From DASZIT01 sp963709665 (GTDB lineage: Bacteria > Actinomycetota > Acidimicrobiia > Acidimicrobiales > RAAP-2): a stretch of 64,000 nucleotides of DNA. The notes beneath the pieces are model-generated. The model made no database searches. It had not been told where the DNA came from and saw only the letters and a list, made by a program, of their open reading frames with translations. The position numbers were made by a program, and so were the translations under genes. Positions 18,113 through 27,900 of the stretch are shown here, one piece after another. Location of the stretch: positions 310,001-374,000 of the forward strand of contig CAVPWU010000002.1 of the NCBI GenBank assembly GCA_963709665.1, in the 5' to 3' direction. Position 1 is the stretch's first letter. Each line of letters begins with the position of its first letter.

Positions 18113-19324
18113 GTGTCCCGCATCCTGTTCGTGGTGCCCCCGCTGCATGGGCACGTGAATCCCACCGTGGCCGTCGCCGGCGAGCTGACCTCCCGCGGTC
18201 ACGAGGTGGCCTGGGTCGGTCCGCCGCTCCTGCTCGGGCCCCTGTTGCCCCCGGGAGCGCGGCTGTTTCCGGCCGCCGAGGACCTGGGAGCCGAGACGGT
18301 GTCGCTCGAGCGGGTGCGGGCGGCCAACCTCCGGGGCCCCGCCGCCTTCCAATTCCTCTGGGAGGACTTCCTGGTGCCGCTGGCCCTGGTCACCGCAGCG
18401 GGGGTGGAGGCGGCCACCGACGACTTCGCACCCGACGTGCTGGTGGCCGACCAGCAGGCCATCGCCGGGGCGATCACCGCCCGGCAGCGGCGCCTTCCGT
18501 GGGTCACCTCCGCCACCACGCCGGCCGAGCTGACCCGCCCCTTCGAGCTCCTGCCCAAGGTGGGGGAGTGGGTGCGCCAGCACCTGCTCCAGGTCCAGCT
18601 CGACCTCGGGGTGCCCGAGGCCGACGCCCGCCGAGGCGACCTCCGCTTCTCGGACCAGCTCATCCTGGCCTTCACCACCGAGCTGCTGATGGGTGAGGCC
18701 ACCGCCGCCGTCCCGCCCAGCACCGCGTTCGTGGGACCCGCCTTCGGGGGTCGTCCCCGGCACGACCCCTTCCCGTGGGAGTGGCTGGAGCCGGACGCCG
18801 TCAAGGTCCTCGTCTCGTTGGGCACGGTGAACGCCGAAGCCGGCGACCGCTTCTTCGGGGAGGCGGTCGCGGCGCTCGACGGCCTGGAGGTCCCGGGCCC
18901 CGACGGGGCGTCCCGCCGGGTGCAGGCGATCCTGGTGAGCCCGACCGATCACCTGCCGCCGCTGCCGTCGACCGTGGTGGCCCTGCCCTCGGTGCCGCAG
19001 CTCGACCTGCTGCCCCATCTCGACGCCGTGGTCTGCCATGCCGGGAACAACACGGTGTGCGAGGCGCTGGCCCACGGGCTGCCACTGGTACTGTCCCCGA
19101 TCCGCGACGACCAGCCCATCGTGGCCGATCAGGTGGTGGCAGCGGGGGCCGGCTGCCGGGTCCGCTTCGGCCGGGTCCGGGCCGAGGAGCTCCGGCGGGT
19201 CCTCAGCGACGTGCTGGTCGATCCGTCGTACCGGGCGGCCGCCCAACGGATCCGGGCGTCGTTCGAGGCCGCCGGCGGTGCCCGGGCGGCGGCCGACCTC
19301 CTGGAGTCTCTGGCCCCGGCGTAG
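18113..19324 (+). CDS. GT1/MGT-type glycosyltransferase
   Basis: A 403-residue GT-B glycosyltransferase of the macrolide/UGT type. The N-terminal acceptor domain begins RILFVVPPLHGHVNPTVAVA. The C-terminal donor domain has the nucleotide-sugar motif AVVCHAGNNTVCEALAHGLP followed by DDQPIVADQV. It starts with GTG 2 nt after the previous stop. Such enzymes transfer a sugar from an NDP-sugar to a hydroxyl of a lipid, polyketide or small molecule, so this gene suggests that the product of the operon is a glycoside. Sugar and acceptor cannot be read from the sequence. It is the last gene of the operon, facing the efflux operon. Confidence 0.9.
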   Translation: MSRILFVVPPLHGHVNPTVAVAGELTSRGHEVAWVGPPLLLGPLLPPGARLFPAAEDLGAETVSLERVRAANLRGPAAFQFLWEDFLVPLALVTAAGVEAATDDFAPDVLVADQQAIAGAITARQRRLPWVTSATTPAELTRPFELLPKVGEWVRQHLLQVQLDLGVPEADARRGDLRFSDQLILAFTTELLMGEATAAVPPSTAFVGPAFGGRPRHDPFPWEWLEPDAVKVLVSLGTVNAEAGDRFFGEAVAALDGLEVPGPDGASRRVQAILVSPTDHLPPLPSTVVALPSVPQLDLLPHLDAVVCHAGNNTVCEALAHGLPLVLSPIRDDQPIVADQVVAAGAGCRVRFGRVRAEELRRVLSDVLVDPSYRAAAQRIRASFEAAGGARAAADLLESLAPA

Positions 19325-19354
19325 CCCGCCACCCCCGGATGCCAGGGGGCGGGC
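19324..19354. terminator. Hairpin between convergent operons
   Basis: GCCCGCCACCCCC, an 8-nt loop and GGGGGCGGGC form a strong GC stem with a 2-nt bulge, just after the glycosyltransferase stop. There is no U-tract, as is common in GC-rich actinobacteria. It could serve both converging transcripts. Confidence 0.45.
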
Positions 19355-19395
19355 CCGGGCGACCCGGCCGAGTCGGCGGGCTCACCCCGGCGGGC

Positions 19396-21384
19396 TCACC
19401 CCCCAGGGCTGAACCGGCCGGCCCCCCCGGCGCCGAAGCCCCCGCCGCCGAAGCCCCCGGCCCCGCCGAAGCCCCCGCCACCGAAGCCCCCGGCACCGGT
19501 GAGGCCGGTCCGACCGGTGGTGGTCGTGTTGCTCGAGGGCAGGGCCTCGCCGTAGTCGGCCAGGACGACCTGGTCGCCCGGCTTGACGCCGCTGGTCACC
19601 TCGGTCAGGAGCTGGCCGACGGTCCCGGTGGTGACCCGGACCTCGGTGAGCGTCCCGTCGTGGAGCTCGGAGATGAAGTGGTTGGCACCGATGGTCCGGA
19701 CCGCCGAGGTCGGCACTGCGGTGACGTCGACCGCCCGACGGAGGACGATGCCCACCTCGGCGTCGGCACCGGACAGCAGGCGAAGGCCGCTGTTCCCGGG
19801 CACCGAGACGGTCACCGGGTAGGTGGTGGAGGTCGAGCTGGTGGTCCCGACCAGTCCGATGGAGGCCACGGTGCCGTCGACGGTGGTGCCGGTGGCGTCA
19901 GGGGTGACGGTGGCCTGCGCCCCCACCTTCACGCTCGGAAGGTTGGCCACCGGGATGTCGGTCGTCACCTCGTAGGAGCCGGGGCCCAGAATCACGATGG
20001 CGGCACTGCTGGCCGAGCCGGAGCTCGAGCCTCCGGCCACCGATGCCCCCGGGACGATGGACACCGACGCCACGGTGCCGGCGATGGGGGAGACCAGGGT
20101 GGCATCAGCGAGGTTCTGCTGGGCGTCCGTCAGCTGAGCCTGGGCGACGTCGATGGCGGCCTGGTCGGAGGCCAGCTGATCGGCGGAGTCGACCACGCTG
20201 GCCGAGGCGGCCGACCCGGTGCCGGTGCGGGCGCTCGATCCGGTGGCGCCCCCCGTTCCACCCGCCTCCCCGCTCCCCTGCCGGGTCGACGATGACCCTG
20301 ATCCACTCGAGGGCGTCGTGGTGGGGGTGGTACCCGACGTCGAGGAGGGGAGATCGGACTGGATGGCGTTGATCAGAGCGGTCTCGTCGGCGGACACCGC
20401 CGCCTGGTCCTTGGTCACCGCGGTCTGATCGGCGGCCTCCCGCTTCAGGGCGGCGGCGCAGGCGGCCGATCCGGATCCGGTGTCGACGGGGGTGGTGGTC
20501 GTGGTGGTGGTCGTGGTGGTGGTGGGCGCTGCACAGTCGGCCGTGACTGCGGCCATGTCGCTGGCCGCCTGGGCCTCGTCGGCGTCGGTCTGCTTCTGAT
20601 CGGCGACCAGCGTCTGCTGATCCTTCTGGATGGTGGCGTCCGTCGAGGAGGAGCCGCCGCCGGTGGGGGAGCCTCCGCCGGTCGGGGAGGAGCCTCCGCC
20701 GGTCGGGGAGGAGCCGGTGGTGGCCGCCGAGGTCTCGACGGCGTGGGCGGACGTGGAGGTGACGTCGTCGGTATAGGTCGCTGTCACCGTGGGATCGGCT
20801 CCGGTGGTCAGCGAGGCGGTCGAGGCGTCGCCCGAACCGGTGCCCGCCCCACCGGTGCCCGTCGAACCGGTCGATCCGGCGCCGGAGCTCCCGACCGAGG
20901 CGGTCTCACCGGACTCGTTGGCCGTCAGGGTGGCCTGGGCGTTGGCCAGGGTGGCCTGGTCGGCGGTGACGTCGTTCTGCAGGGGGGTGGGATCGAGCTG
21001 GGCGACAATCTGCCCGGCGGTGACCGCCTGGCCGACGGTGACCGGCACCGACGAGACGGTCCCCGAGGTGCCGAAGTTGAGGGTTGCCTGGTTCACCGGC
21101 GTGGTGGTGCCTACCGTGTCCAGGGTCTGCACCACGGTGCCGGTGGTGGCGGTGGCCATGCGGAAGTCGGGCCCCGAGGAGCCGGTGGCGAGGAAGGCGG
21201 TGATGCCGGCCGCCGCCAGCACGACGACGACGATCAGCCAGGTGAGCCAGGAGACCCGGCCGGGCCGGCCGCCGCCCACGCCCTCGGCCGCCTCCGCCGG
21301 CCGAGGGGCGCGACGGGAGGCGGCAGAGGGTGTCGGGGACGAGTCGTCCGCGGCGGGATCGAGCGGGGGGGTGGGGTCAGGCAC
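19396..21384 (-). CDS. Periplasmic adaptor (HlyD/MacA family) with large Ser/Thr-rich insert
   Basis: Membrane-fusion protein of about 662 residues: an N-terminal anchor (SWLTWLIVVVVLAAAGITAF), a lipoyl/barrel half with GTVVQTLDTVG, a coiled-coil hairpin, a second lipoyl half with ATLVSPIAGTVASVSIVPGA, and beta-barrel and proximal domains. The hairpin is split by a very long low-complexity insert with repeated SPTGGGS units and a run of 11 Thr codons (20491-20523). The last 35 residues are Gly/Phe-rich. The family links an inner-membrane ABC transporter to the envelope. It is the last gene of the operon and follows the DUF5666 gene. GTG 21384 (8-nt overlap) is chosen; GTG 21390 is equally open. 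Confidence 0.82.
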   Translation of the reverse strand: MPDPTPPLDPAADDSSPTPSAASRRAPRPAEAAEGVGGGRPGRVSWLTWLIVVVVLAAAGITAFLATGSSGPDFRMATATTGTVVQTLDTVGTTTPVNQATLNFGTSGTVSSVPVTVGQAVTAGQIVAQLDPTPLQNDVTADQATLANAQATLTANESGETASVGSSGAGSTGSTGTGGAGTGSGDASTASLTTGADPTVTATYTDDVTSTSAHAVETSAATTGSSPTGGGSSPTGGGSPTGGGSSSTDATIQKDQQTLVADQKQTDADEAQAASDMAAVTADCAAPTTTTTTTTTTTPVDTGSGSAACAAALKREAADQTAVTKDQAAVSADETALINAIQSDLPSSTSGTTPTTTPSSGSGSSSTRQGSGEAGGTGGATGSSARTGTGSAASASVVDSADQLASDQAAIDVAQAQLTDAQQNLADATLVSPIAGTVASVSIVPGASVAGGSSSGSASSAAIVILGPGSYEVTTDIPVANLPSVKVGAQATVTPDATGTTVDGTVASIGLVGTTSSTSTTYPVTVSVPGNSGLRLLSGADAEVGIVLRRAVDVTAVPTSAVRTIGANHFISELHDGTLTEVRVTTGTVGQLLTEVTSGVKPGDQVVLADYGEALPSSNTTTTGRTGLTGAGGFGGGGFGGAGGFGGGGFGAGGAGRFSPGG

Positions 21385-22405
21385 CCGCACCCCCGCCGTA
21401 GCCACCGCCCCCGTAGCCACCGCCACCTGGACCGCCGCCGTAGCCCCCGTAGCCCCGGCCACCGCCGTAGCCACCCGGGCGACCGGGGAACCCGGGCGAG
21501 CAGCCGTTGGCTCCGGCGGTGCTGAGGCTGATGGAGGTGGCGGTGATCGCTCCGGTGGTGCCGGCCGACCCTCGGGCGGTGATGCACTGCCCGACGGCCA
21601 GGGCGGCCGAGGTGGTGCTGACCACCTGGGTGAAGGTGGCCGTCGACGAGGCCGTCACCGTCTTGGTGGTGGTGGCCTTGGTCGTCGGGTTGGTCTCCTG
21701 GACGGTGATGGCCGAACCGTTGACGGCCGTGACCAGGCCACTGACCCCGCCGAAGCCGGCAGCTCCGGCAAAGCTGCGGCCGGTGGGCCGCTTGGCGTTC
21801 TTGGCGGTCGAGCCCTTGGAGGTGGAGCCGCCGGTGGCGGTCGGCCGCCTACCGCCGAAGCCGCCGAAGCCGCCGGCACTCCCGCCGAAGCCGGTGGTGC
21901 AGGCCCCCGAGACGGGCTGGGTGATCCGGACGGTGGTCACGGTGGTGGGTGTCGACGAAGCCGCAGCTGTCGTGGTGGTGGTAGTCTTGCCGGCCTTCTT
22001 GGACCCCTTCGAGCTCTTGGAGCCGGTGGAGGACTTGGAGGTCTTCGGCGCCTTGGGCGGCGTCACGGGTGCCCCGAAGGCGGTCACGCACGACCCGACG
22101 GTCACGCTGGCCAGCGTGCCCGTCTGGGACTGTTCGAACGTGGTGGTCCCGGTGTAGGTCACCGTGGTCTGCGACGAGCTGTTCTGGACCTCCAGCGTCT
22201 GACCGCTGATGGAGGCCAGTGTGCCGGTGGCGCCGGGGAAGCCTCCTCCGGCCGGGGGACCTCCGGTCGAGGTGGCGGCCCCGGCCACGCCGGCGGTGAG
22301 GGTGGTGAGCGCCAGGGCGACGCCGGCGACCGCCGACGCTCCCAGCAGTCGCCGGACCGGGCGAGGGGCGGTGGGCCCGGACCTGTCGAGTCCTGTGTGT
22401 CTCAT
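21377..22405 (-). CDS. Secreted DUF5666-like protein with Gly/Tyr-rich tail
   Basis: A 342-residue exported protein with a basic N-terminus and a hydrophobic stretch (LLGASAVAGVALALTTLTAG) ending in AGAA, a likely signal-peptidase site. Two similar beta-rich repeats (GTLASISGQTLEVQN and GLVTAVNGSAITVQE, each ending G-x-C-[VI]-T-A-[FR]-G) look like DUF5666 domains. They are separated by a Lys/Ser/Thr linker and a Gly/Phe patch. The C-terminus is a GGYGGG-type repeat. DUF5666 proteins are often found with ABC or RND efflux genes, but their function is not established. AAGGAG lies 11 nt before the ATG. Confidence 0.75.
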   Translation of the reverse strand: MRHTGLDRSGPTAPRPVRRLLGASAVAGVALALTTLTAGVAGAATSTGGPPAGGGFPGATGTLASISGQTLEVQNSSSQTTVTYTGTTTFEQSQTGTLASVTVGSCVTAFGAPVTPPKAPKTSKSSTGSKSSKGSKKAGKTTTTTTAAASSTPTTVTTVRITQPVSGACTTGFGGSAGGFGGFGGRRPTATGGSTSKGSTAKNAKRPTGRSFAGAAGFGGVSGLVTAVNGSAITVQETNPTTKATTTKTVTASSTATFTQVVSTTSAALAVGQCITARGSAGTTGAITATSISLSTAGANGCSPGFPGRPGGYGGGRGYGGYGGGPGGGGYGGGGYGGGAGA

Positions 22406-22469
22406 AGCTGTTGCTGCTCCTTGTTCTGTTCGTGAACCTGCTCGAGGGAGGGGACGGGGGGCGCCACGG

Positions 22470-23698
22470 CTACTCGCTCCGGAGGGCGTCGATGGGTGCC
22501 AGTCGGGCGGCCCGGCTGGCCGGGTAGACCCCGAACACCACGCCGATGGCGACGGCCACCACGATGGAGCCGATGGTGGCGGCGGCGGAGATGGCGATGG
22601 GGTCGGAGATGAAATGGGGGAGGACCTCCGCCCCGATCAGTCCGAGTCCGACCCCCAGCACCCCGCCCACCAGGCCGAGGAACGACGCCTCCACCAGGAA
22701 CTGCCGCCGGATGACCCCGGGGGTGGCGCCCAGCGCCTTCCGGAGGCCGATCTCCCGCACCCGTTCGGTGACCGACACCAGCATGATGTTCATCACCCCG
22801 ATGCCGCCGACCAACAGGGAGATCCCGGCCACGCCGCCCAGGAGGACGGTGAGGGTCTTGTTCACCGAGTTGGAGGCGTCCGCCAGCTGTTGCTGCGAGG
22901 TGATGGTGAAGTCGGCGTCGGCCGGGGTGGTGATGTCGTGGAGCGAGAGCAGCTCGGCGTCGGCCTCCTGGTAGGCGGCGGACAGACTGCCCTGGGACCC
23001 GGCCTCGATGAGGATCTGGCTCACGGTGTTGCGTGAGGTCCCGCCCACCAGGCTGTCGGCGGCGGTGGTGATGGGCACGATGGCCTGGTCGTCCTCGTCG
23101 GTGGTGCTCGAGGAGCCGACCGACTTCAGGACACCGACCACCGTCATCGGAGCGTCGCCGACGTTCACCGTGTCTCCCACCGGGTCGCGGAAGCCGAACA
23201 GCTCCTCGGCCGTCTCCGATCCGAGGACGACGACGGCGGCGTGGTCGGTCACGTCCTGGTCGACGATGAACCGTCCCTCGGCCAGGCTCTCGTTGCGGAC
23301 CGACAGCCAGTCCGGATTGGTCCCGATCACCGACGACGTCCAGTTGGTGGTGTTGTAGGTCAGCTCCTCCGACGATGTGGTGGTGGGTGCCACCGCCGCG
23401 ATGTCGGGGGCGACCGTCTTGGAGGCCAGGGCAGTGGCGTTGGCCACGGTGAGGGTGGAGGCGGTACCGAACCCGCCACGGACACCGGTGGAGGAGGTGG
23501 TGCTACCGGGCGTCACGATGAGGAGGTTGGAGCCGAGAGCCGAGACCTCGGCGGACACCTGGGCCTGGGCGCCCTCGCCCAGCCCGACGGTCAGGATCAC
23601 CGCGGCGATACCGATGAGGATCCCGAGGACGGTCAGGGCCGACCGGAGGCGGTGGGTGGCGACGGCGGCCAGGCCGGTCCGGATGGTCTCGATCCAGC

Positions 23699-23702
<4 letters not shown>
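22470..23702 (-). CDS. MacB-like ABC transporter permease
   Basis: A 410-residue MacB/FtsX-type permease: one N-terminal membrane helix (LRSALTVLGILIGIAAVILT), a large extracytoplasmic domain, then three C-terminal helices around GGVAGISLLVGGIGVMNIML and the conserved EREIGLRKALGA-type coupling loop (here VREIGLRKALGATP). It ends in ASRAARLAPIDALRSE, which is typical of the family. It is encoded without its own ATPase domain. GTG 23702 overlaps the ATPase stop by 4 nt. With the ATPase and adaptors it should form a mechanotransmission-type exporter or lipoprotein/peptide extruder; the substrate is unknown. Confidence 0.92.
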
Positions 23703-24468
<766 letters not shown>

Positions 24469-24472
<4 letters not shown>

Positions 24473-25728
24473 CCGCCGAACCCGCCGCCGCCGCCCCCAC
24501 CGAAGCCCCCGCTACCGCCGGTGAAGGTGCGGCCGGTGGTGCCACCACCGAAGAGACCCGCACCTCCCCGGGCCCCGCCGAACCCTCCCAGGGTGACCAC
24601 GGGCACCACGATGCTCTCACCGCTGGTCAGGCCGGTGAGGATCTGGGTGTCCCCGGCCGAGGCGATACCGACCGTCACCGTCCGGGAGACGGTGGACCCG
24701 TTCGACTTCACATTCACGGTGACCTTGTCGCCGGAGTAGTGGAGGGCGGTGGTGGGGACCTCGACGGCGTTCTGAATCTCCCTGACCGTGATGGCCACGG
24801 TGGCACTGGCCCCGCCGTAGAGGCCCGCCGGGGAGCCGGTCACGTTGATGACGACCGGGAAGGTGGCCACCCCGGTGGTGGTGGAGGCCAGGGAGCTCAC
24901 CGAGCCCACGGTGCCGAAGACGTTGGTGGTGGCACCCGACGGGGTGATGACCGCCTGGTCGCCCACCGCCACCTGGCTGACGTCGGTGTCGTCGACCGAC
25001 GTGTTGACGATGTAGGAGCCGGTGCTGACCACCACGAACTGGGATGAGGACGAGGAGCTGGACGAGGTGGAGGTGGAGGAGTTCGCCGACGACGACCCGC
25101 CGGTGAAGGACGAGCTACCGGTCGACGCCGTGGAGCTGCCCGTGGTGGTGGCGGTGCCCGTTCCGGAGGTGGAGCTCCCGGCGCTGACCTGCTGGCCCAC
25201 CGAGAGGTCGACCGAGGCGACCTGGCCGGCGATGGTGGAGGTCAGCGTGGCATCGGCCAGGGAGGTCTGGGCGGAGGTCAGCTGGGCCTGCGACGAGGCG
25301 ACCGCCGCCTCGTCGGCGTTGACCTGTGCGCTGGAGGCGCCGTCGGACTCATCGCTGTCGAGCTTGGACTGGTCGGAGGTCAGGGTGGCCTGGGCCTGGG
25401 CGACGCTGGCCGAGAGGCTGGTGGGATCGAGCGTGGCCAGGGTCTGACCGACGGTCACGGTCTGCCCGGCCGTGACGTCCACGGCGGCGACCCGACCGGC
25501 CACCGCGAACGAGAGGTTGGCCTGGTTGGCAGGTTCGATGGTGCCGCTGGCCGCCACCGACTGGGTCATGGTGCCGGTGGTGACCGCCTCCACCTTGCTG
25601 GTGGCGGTGGTGGCTGCCGCCGGACGGGTGGCGGCCCAGATACCGACACCGACGCCGACCACGACCACGATGGCGGCGGCGATGACGACCCAACGCCTCG
25701 TGAACCATCGTCTGCGTCTCGCCTGCAC
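24469..25728 (-). CDS. Periplasmic adaptor (MacA/HlyD family)
   Basis: First gene of the efflux operon, 419 residues. An Arg-rich start and a membrane anchor (WVVIAAAIVVVVGVGVGIWA) are followed by the lipoyl half GTMTQSVAASGTIEPANQA, a coiled-coil hairpin, the second lipoyl half TLTSTIAGQVASVDL, a Ser/Thr-rich loop and a beta-barrel. The last 35-40 residues are Gly/Phe-rich. It starts with GTG; a GAGGAGGG stretch sits 3 nt upstream. It resembles the other adaptor of the operon (19396-21384), so this transporter may use two non-identical adaptors or alternate between them. Confidence 0.88.
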
Positions 25729-25881
25729 TGACCCTCCTCGAACTCGTCCCGGGCGCGGTCGCCGCTGCTGACGGACCGAATTTGAGGAGACCCACCTTGG
25801 AAACGTCCTGGAAACTCCTTGGAGAATCCTGAGAACGCGGTGAACCCGGTCGGGGCCGACCCGGGCGTGCCCGGTCGGGGC

Positions 25882-25936
25882 GGGCGCGGGATCAGGCGGG
25901 GATGCTCCCGGCGGGGCGCGGGATCAGGCGGGGATG
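25882..25936. repeat. 23-bp direct repeat overlapping the rpmB stop
   Basis: GGGCGCGGGATCAGGCGGGG plus ATG occurs at 25882-25904 and again at 25914-25936, a 32-bp offset. The right copy contains the rpmB stop codon and its last codons; the left copy lies in the spacer. It looks like a small local duplication of the gene end. Confidence 0.8.
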
Positions 25937-26133
25937 TTGCGGACCGGGGGCTTGGTGACCTTGCCTGACCGGATGCAGGAGGTGCAGACGTGCAGCCGGG
26001 TGGGCGACCCGTCCACCATGGCACGGACCCGCTGGATGTTGGGGTCCCAGCGACGCTTGGTGCGACGGTGGGAGTGACTGATGTTCATTCCGAACGACGG
26101 CTTTTTGCCGCAGACCTCACACACCGCTGCCAT
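25924..26133 (-). CDS. rpmB: 50S ribosomal protein L28
   Basis: A 69-residue ribosomal protein with CEVCGKKPSFGMNISHSHRR at the N-terminus and LHVCTSCIRSGKV near the end. The two CxxC pairs mark the zinc-binding version of L28. GAGAGGAAG lies upstream of the ATG. It is divergent from fakA, and the same rpmB/fakA/recG neighbourhood occurs in other actinobacteria. It assembles into the 50S subunit. Confidence 0.96.
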   Translation of the reverse strand: MAAVCEVCGKKPSFGMNISHSHRRTKRRWDPNIQRVRAMVDGSPTRLHVCTSCIRSGKVTKPPVRNIPA

Positions 26134-26175
26134 GACGCGTCAACTTCCTCTCACCTACCTCGGGGAACGCCGTAA

Positions 26176-26185
26176 AGGTTAGCAT
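26176..26185. promoter_or_regulatory. Overlapping divergent -10 boxes for fakA and rpmB
   Basis: On the + strand TAGCAT (26180-26185) ends 7 nt before the fakA ATG, which implies leaderless transcription. On the - strand TAACCT (26181-26176) is a good -10 for rpmB, giving a leader of about 35 nt with a visible ribosome-binding site. The hexamers overlap by 2 bp, so the two promoters should interfere. No clear -35 is seen for either. Confidence 0.5.
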
Positions 26186-26192
26186 CCTGGCC

Positions 26193-27878
26193 ATGGGGGT
26201 CCCCGACACCATCGATGTGACGGAGCTCTGCCTGGTCATCGAGACCTTCCGGGACGCCCTGCGCTCCCACCAGGAGGTCATCAACCGCCTCAACGTGTAT
26301 CCGGTACCTGACGGCGACACCGGGACCAACATGGCCCTGACCCTCGAGTCGGTGGTGGCCGAGCTGGCCGAGCTCGACGCCCCGGACATGGCGGCCGCCT
26401 GCAAGGCCATCTCCCACGGCTCGCTGATGGGCGCCCGGGGCAACTCGGGGGTCATCCTCTCCCAGCTCCTCCGGGGCATCGCCGACCGGCTGGGGGCCAC
26501 CTCCGGAACCCCGGGGGCCGGTGATCTGGCCGACGCCCTGGTCAGTGCGGACGAACTGGCCCGTCAGGCGGTGATGCGCCCGGTGGAGGGGACCATCCTC
26601 ACCGTGGCCCGGGGCGCCGCCGAGCGTGCCCAGAAGGCGAACGCCACCGGTGGGTCCCTGGTGGCGGTGGCCGAGGCCGCCTGGTCGGGTGCCACCGACG
26701 CCCTGGCCCGGACGCCCGACCTCCTGCCGGTGCTGGCCCAGGCCGGGGTGGTCGACGCCGGCGGGACCGGGCTGCTGCTGCTGTTCGACGCCCTGCTCAC
26801 GGTGAAGGACGGGCGGCCCCTCCCCGATCCTCCCCCCCTCCCCGACGAACCGGTGGTGGCCCGGTCCGCCACCGACATCGCCGACGCCGTCCTCGCCTCC
26901 CACCAGGAGGGGGGCGACATCGCCGACCTCCGGTACGAGGTGATGTACCTCCTCGAGGCGTCGGACGAGACCATCCCCCCCTTCAAGGAGGTGTGGGCGG
27001 GCCTGGGGGACTCCATCGTGGTGGTGGGTGGCGACGGTCTCTGGAACTGCCACATCCACACCGACGACATCGGTGCGGCCGTGGAGGCGTCCCTCGACGC
27101 CGGCCGTCCCCGGAACATACGGGTCACCGACCTGCTCGAGCAGGTGGAGGAGGAGCGGTGGGTGCGGGAGGGTGCCGGTACGGCCGGCACCGGACCCTCC
27201 GAGACGCCGCCCGGGCCGCCGCCGACCACGGCGGTGGTGGCCGTGGCCACCGGGGAGGGCATCGGGCGGATCTTCCGCTCCCTCGGCGTGCACCGGATCA
27301 TCGCCGGCGGTCAGACCATGAACCCGTCCACCGCCGACCTGTTGGAGGTGGTGGAGTCGTTGCGCTCGGACGAGGTCATCATCCTCCCCAACAACAAGAA
27401 CATCGTGCCGGTGGCCCAGCAGGTCGACGCCCTCAGCGACAAGGTGGTCCGGGTGGTTCCGACCGCCACGGTGACCGAGGGGTTCGGTGCCCTGCTGGCC
27501 TACGACCCCGGCTCGCGGGCGGACCGGAACGCCGAGGCCATGGGTGAGTCGGCCCGAACCGTGGTGGCCGGCGAGGTGACCCGGGCGGTGCGCGACTCGG
27601 AGAGTGATGCCGGACCCATCCGGGCCGGCGACTGGCTGGGGATGTCGCGTCGCGGCATCGAGGTGGTGGCCGACTCCCTGCCCGGCGTGGCCTGTGAGCT
27701 GCTCGATGTCCTGGTCACCGAGGAGCACGACCTGGTGACGCTCATCGAGGGTGAGGGTTCCGGCGCCGCCGACACCCGCCGGATCACCGAGTGGCTGGGC
27801 GAGCATCGGCCGGCGGTGGTCATCGAGATCCATCACGGGGGCCAACCGCTCTATCCCTATCTCTTCTCGATCGAGTGA
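26193..27878 (+). CDS. fakA: DhaL/DAK2-domain kinase, FakA/YloV family
   Basis: A 561-residue protein with an N-terminal DhaL (dihydroxyacetone-kinase-like) ATP domain. The Asp-rich NVYPVPDGDTGTNMALTLES loop binds Mg-ATP, followed by GSLMGARGNSGVILSQ and GVVDAGGTGLLLL. A middle domain and a C-terminal domain with a GGQTMNPS motif complete the FakA/YloV architecture. Characterised FakA phosphorylates fatty acids held by a FakB (DegV-type) partner, feeding PlsX/PlsY; no fakB is visible here. plsX lies 5 kb downstream. No Shine-Dalgarno is seen; translation is probably leaderless from ATG 26193. Confidence 0.88.
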   Translation: MGVPDTIDVTELCLVIETFRDALRSHQEVINRLNVYPVPDGDTGTNMALTLESVVAELAELDAPDMAAACKAISHGSLMGARGNSGVILSQLLRGIADRLGATSGTPGAGDLADALVSADELARQAVMRPVEGTILTVARGAAERAQKANATGGSLVAVAEAAWSGATDALARTPDLLPVLAQAGVVDAGGTGLLLLFDALLTVKDGRPLPDPPPLPDEPVVARSATDIADAVLASHQEGGDIADLRYEVMYLLEASDETIPPFKEVWAGLGDSIVVVGGDGLWNCHIHTDDIGAAVEASLDAGRPRNIRVTDLLEQVEEERWVREGAGTAGTGPSETPPGPPPTTAVVAVATGEGIGRIFRSLGVHRIIAGGQTMNPSTADLLEVVESLRSDEVIILPNNKNIVPVAQQVDALSDKVVRVVPTATVTEGFGALLAYDPGSRADRNAEAMGESARTVVAGEVTRAVRDSESDAGPIRAGDWLGMSRRGIEVVADSLPGVACELLDVLVTEEHDLVTLIEGEGSGAADTRRITEWLGEHRPAVVIEIHHGGQPLYPYLFSIE

Positions 27879-27900
27879 GCGGGCCCCGGTCGACGTCGGC

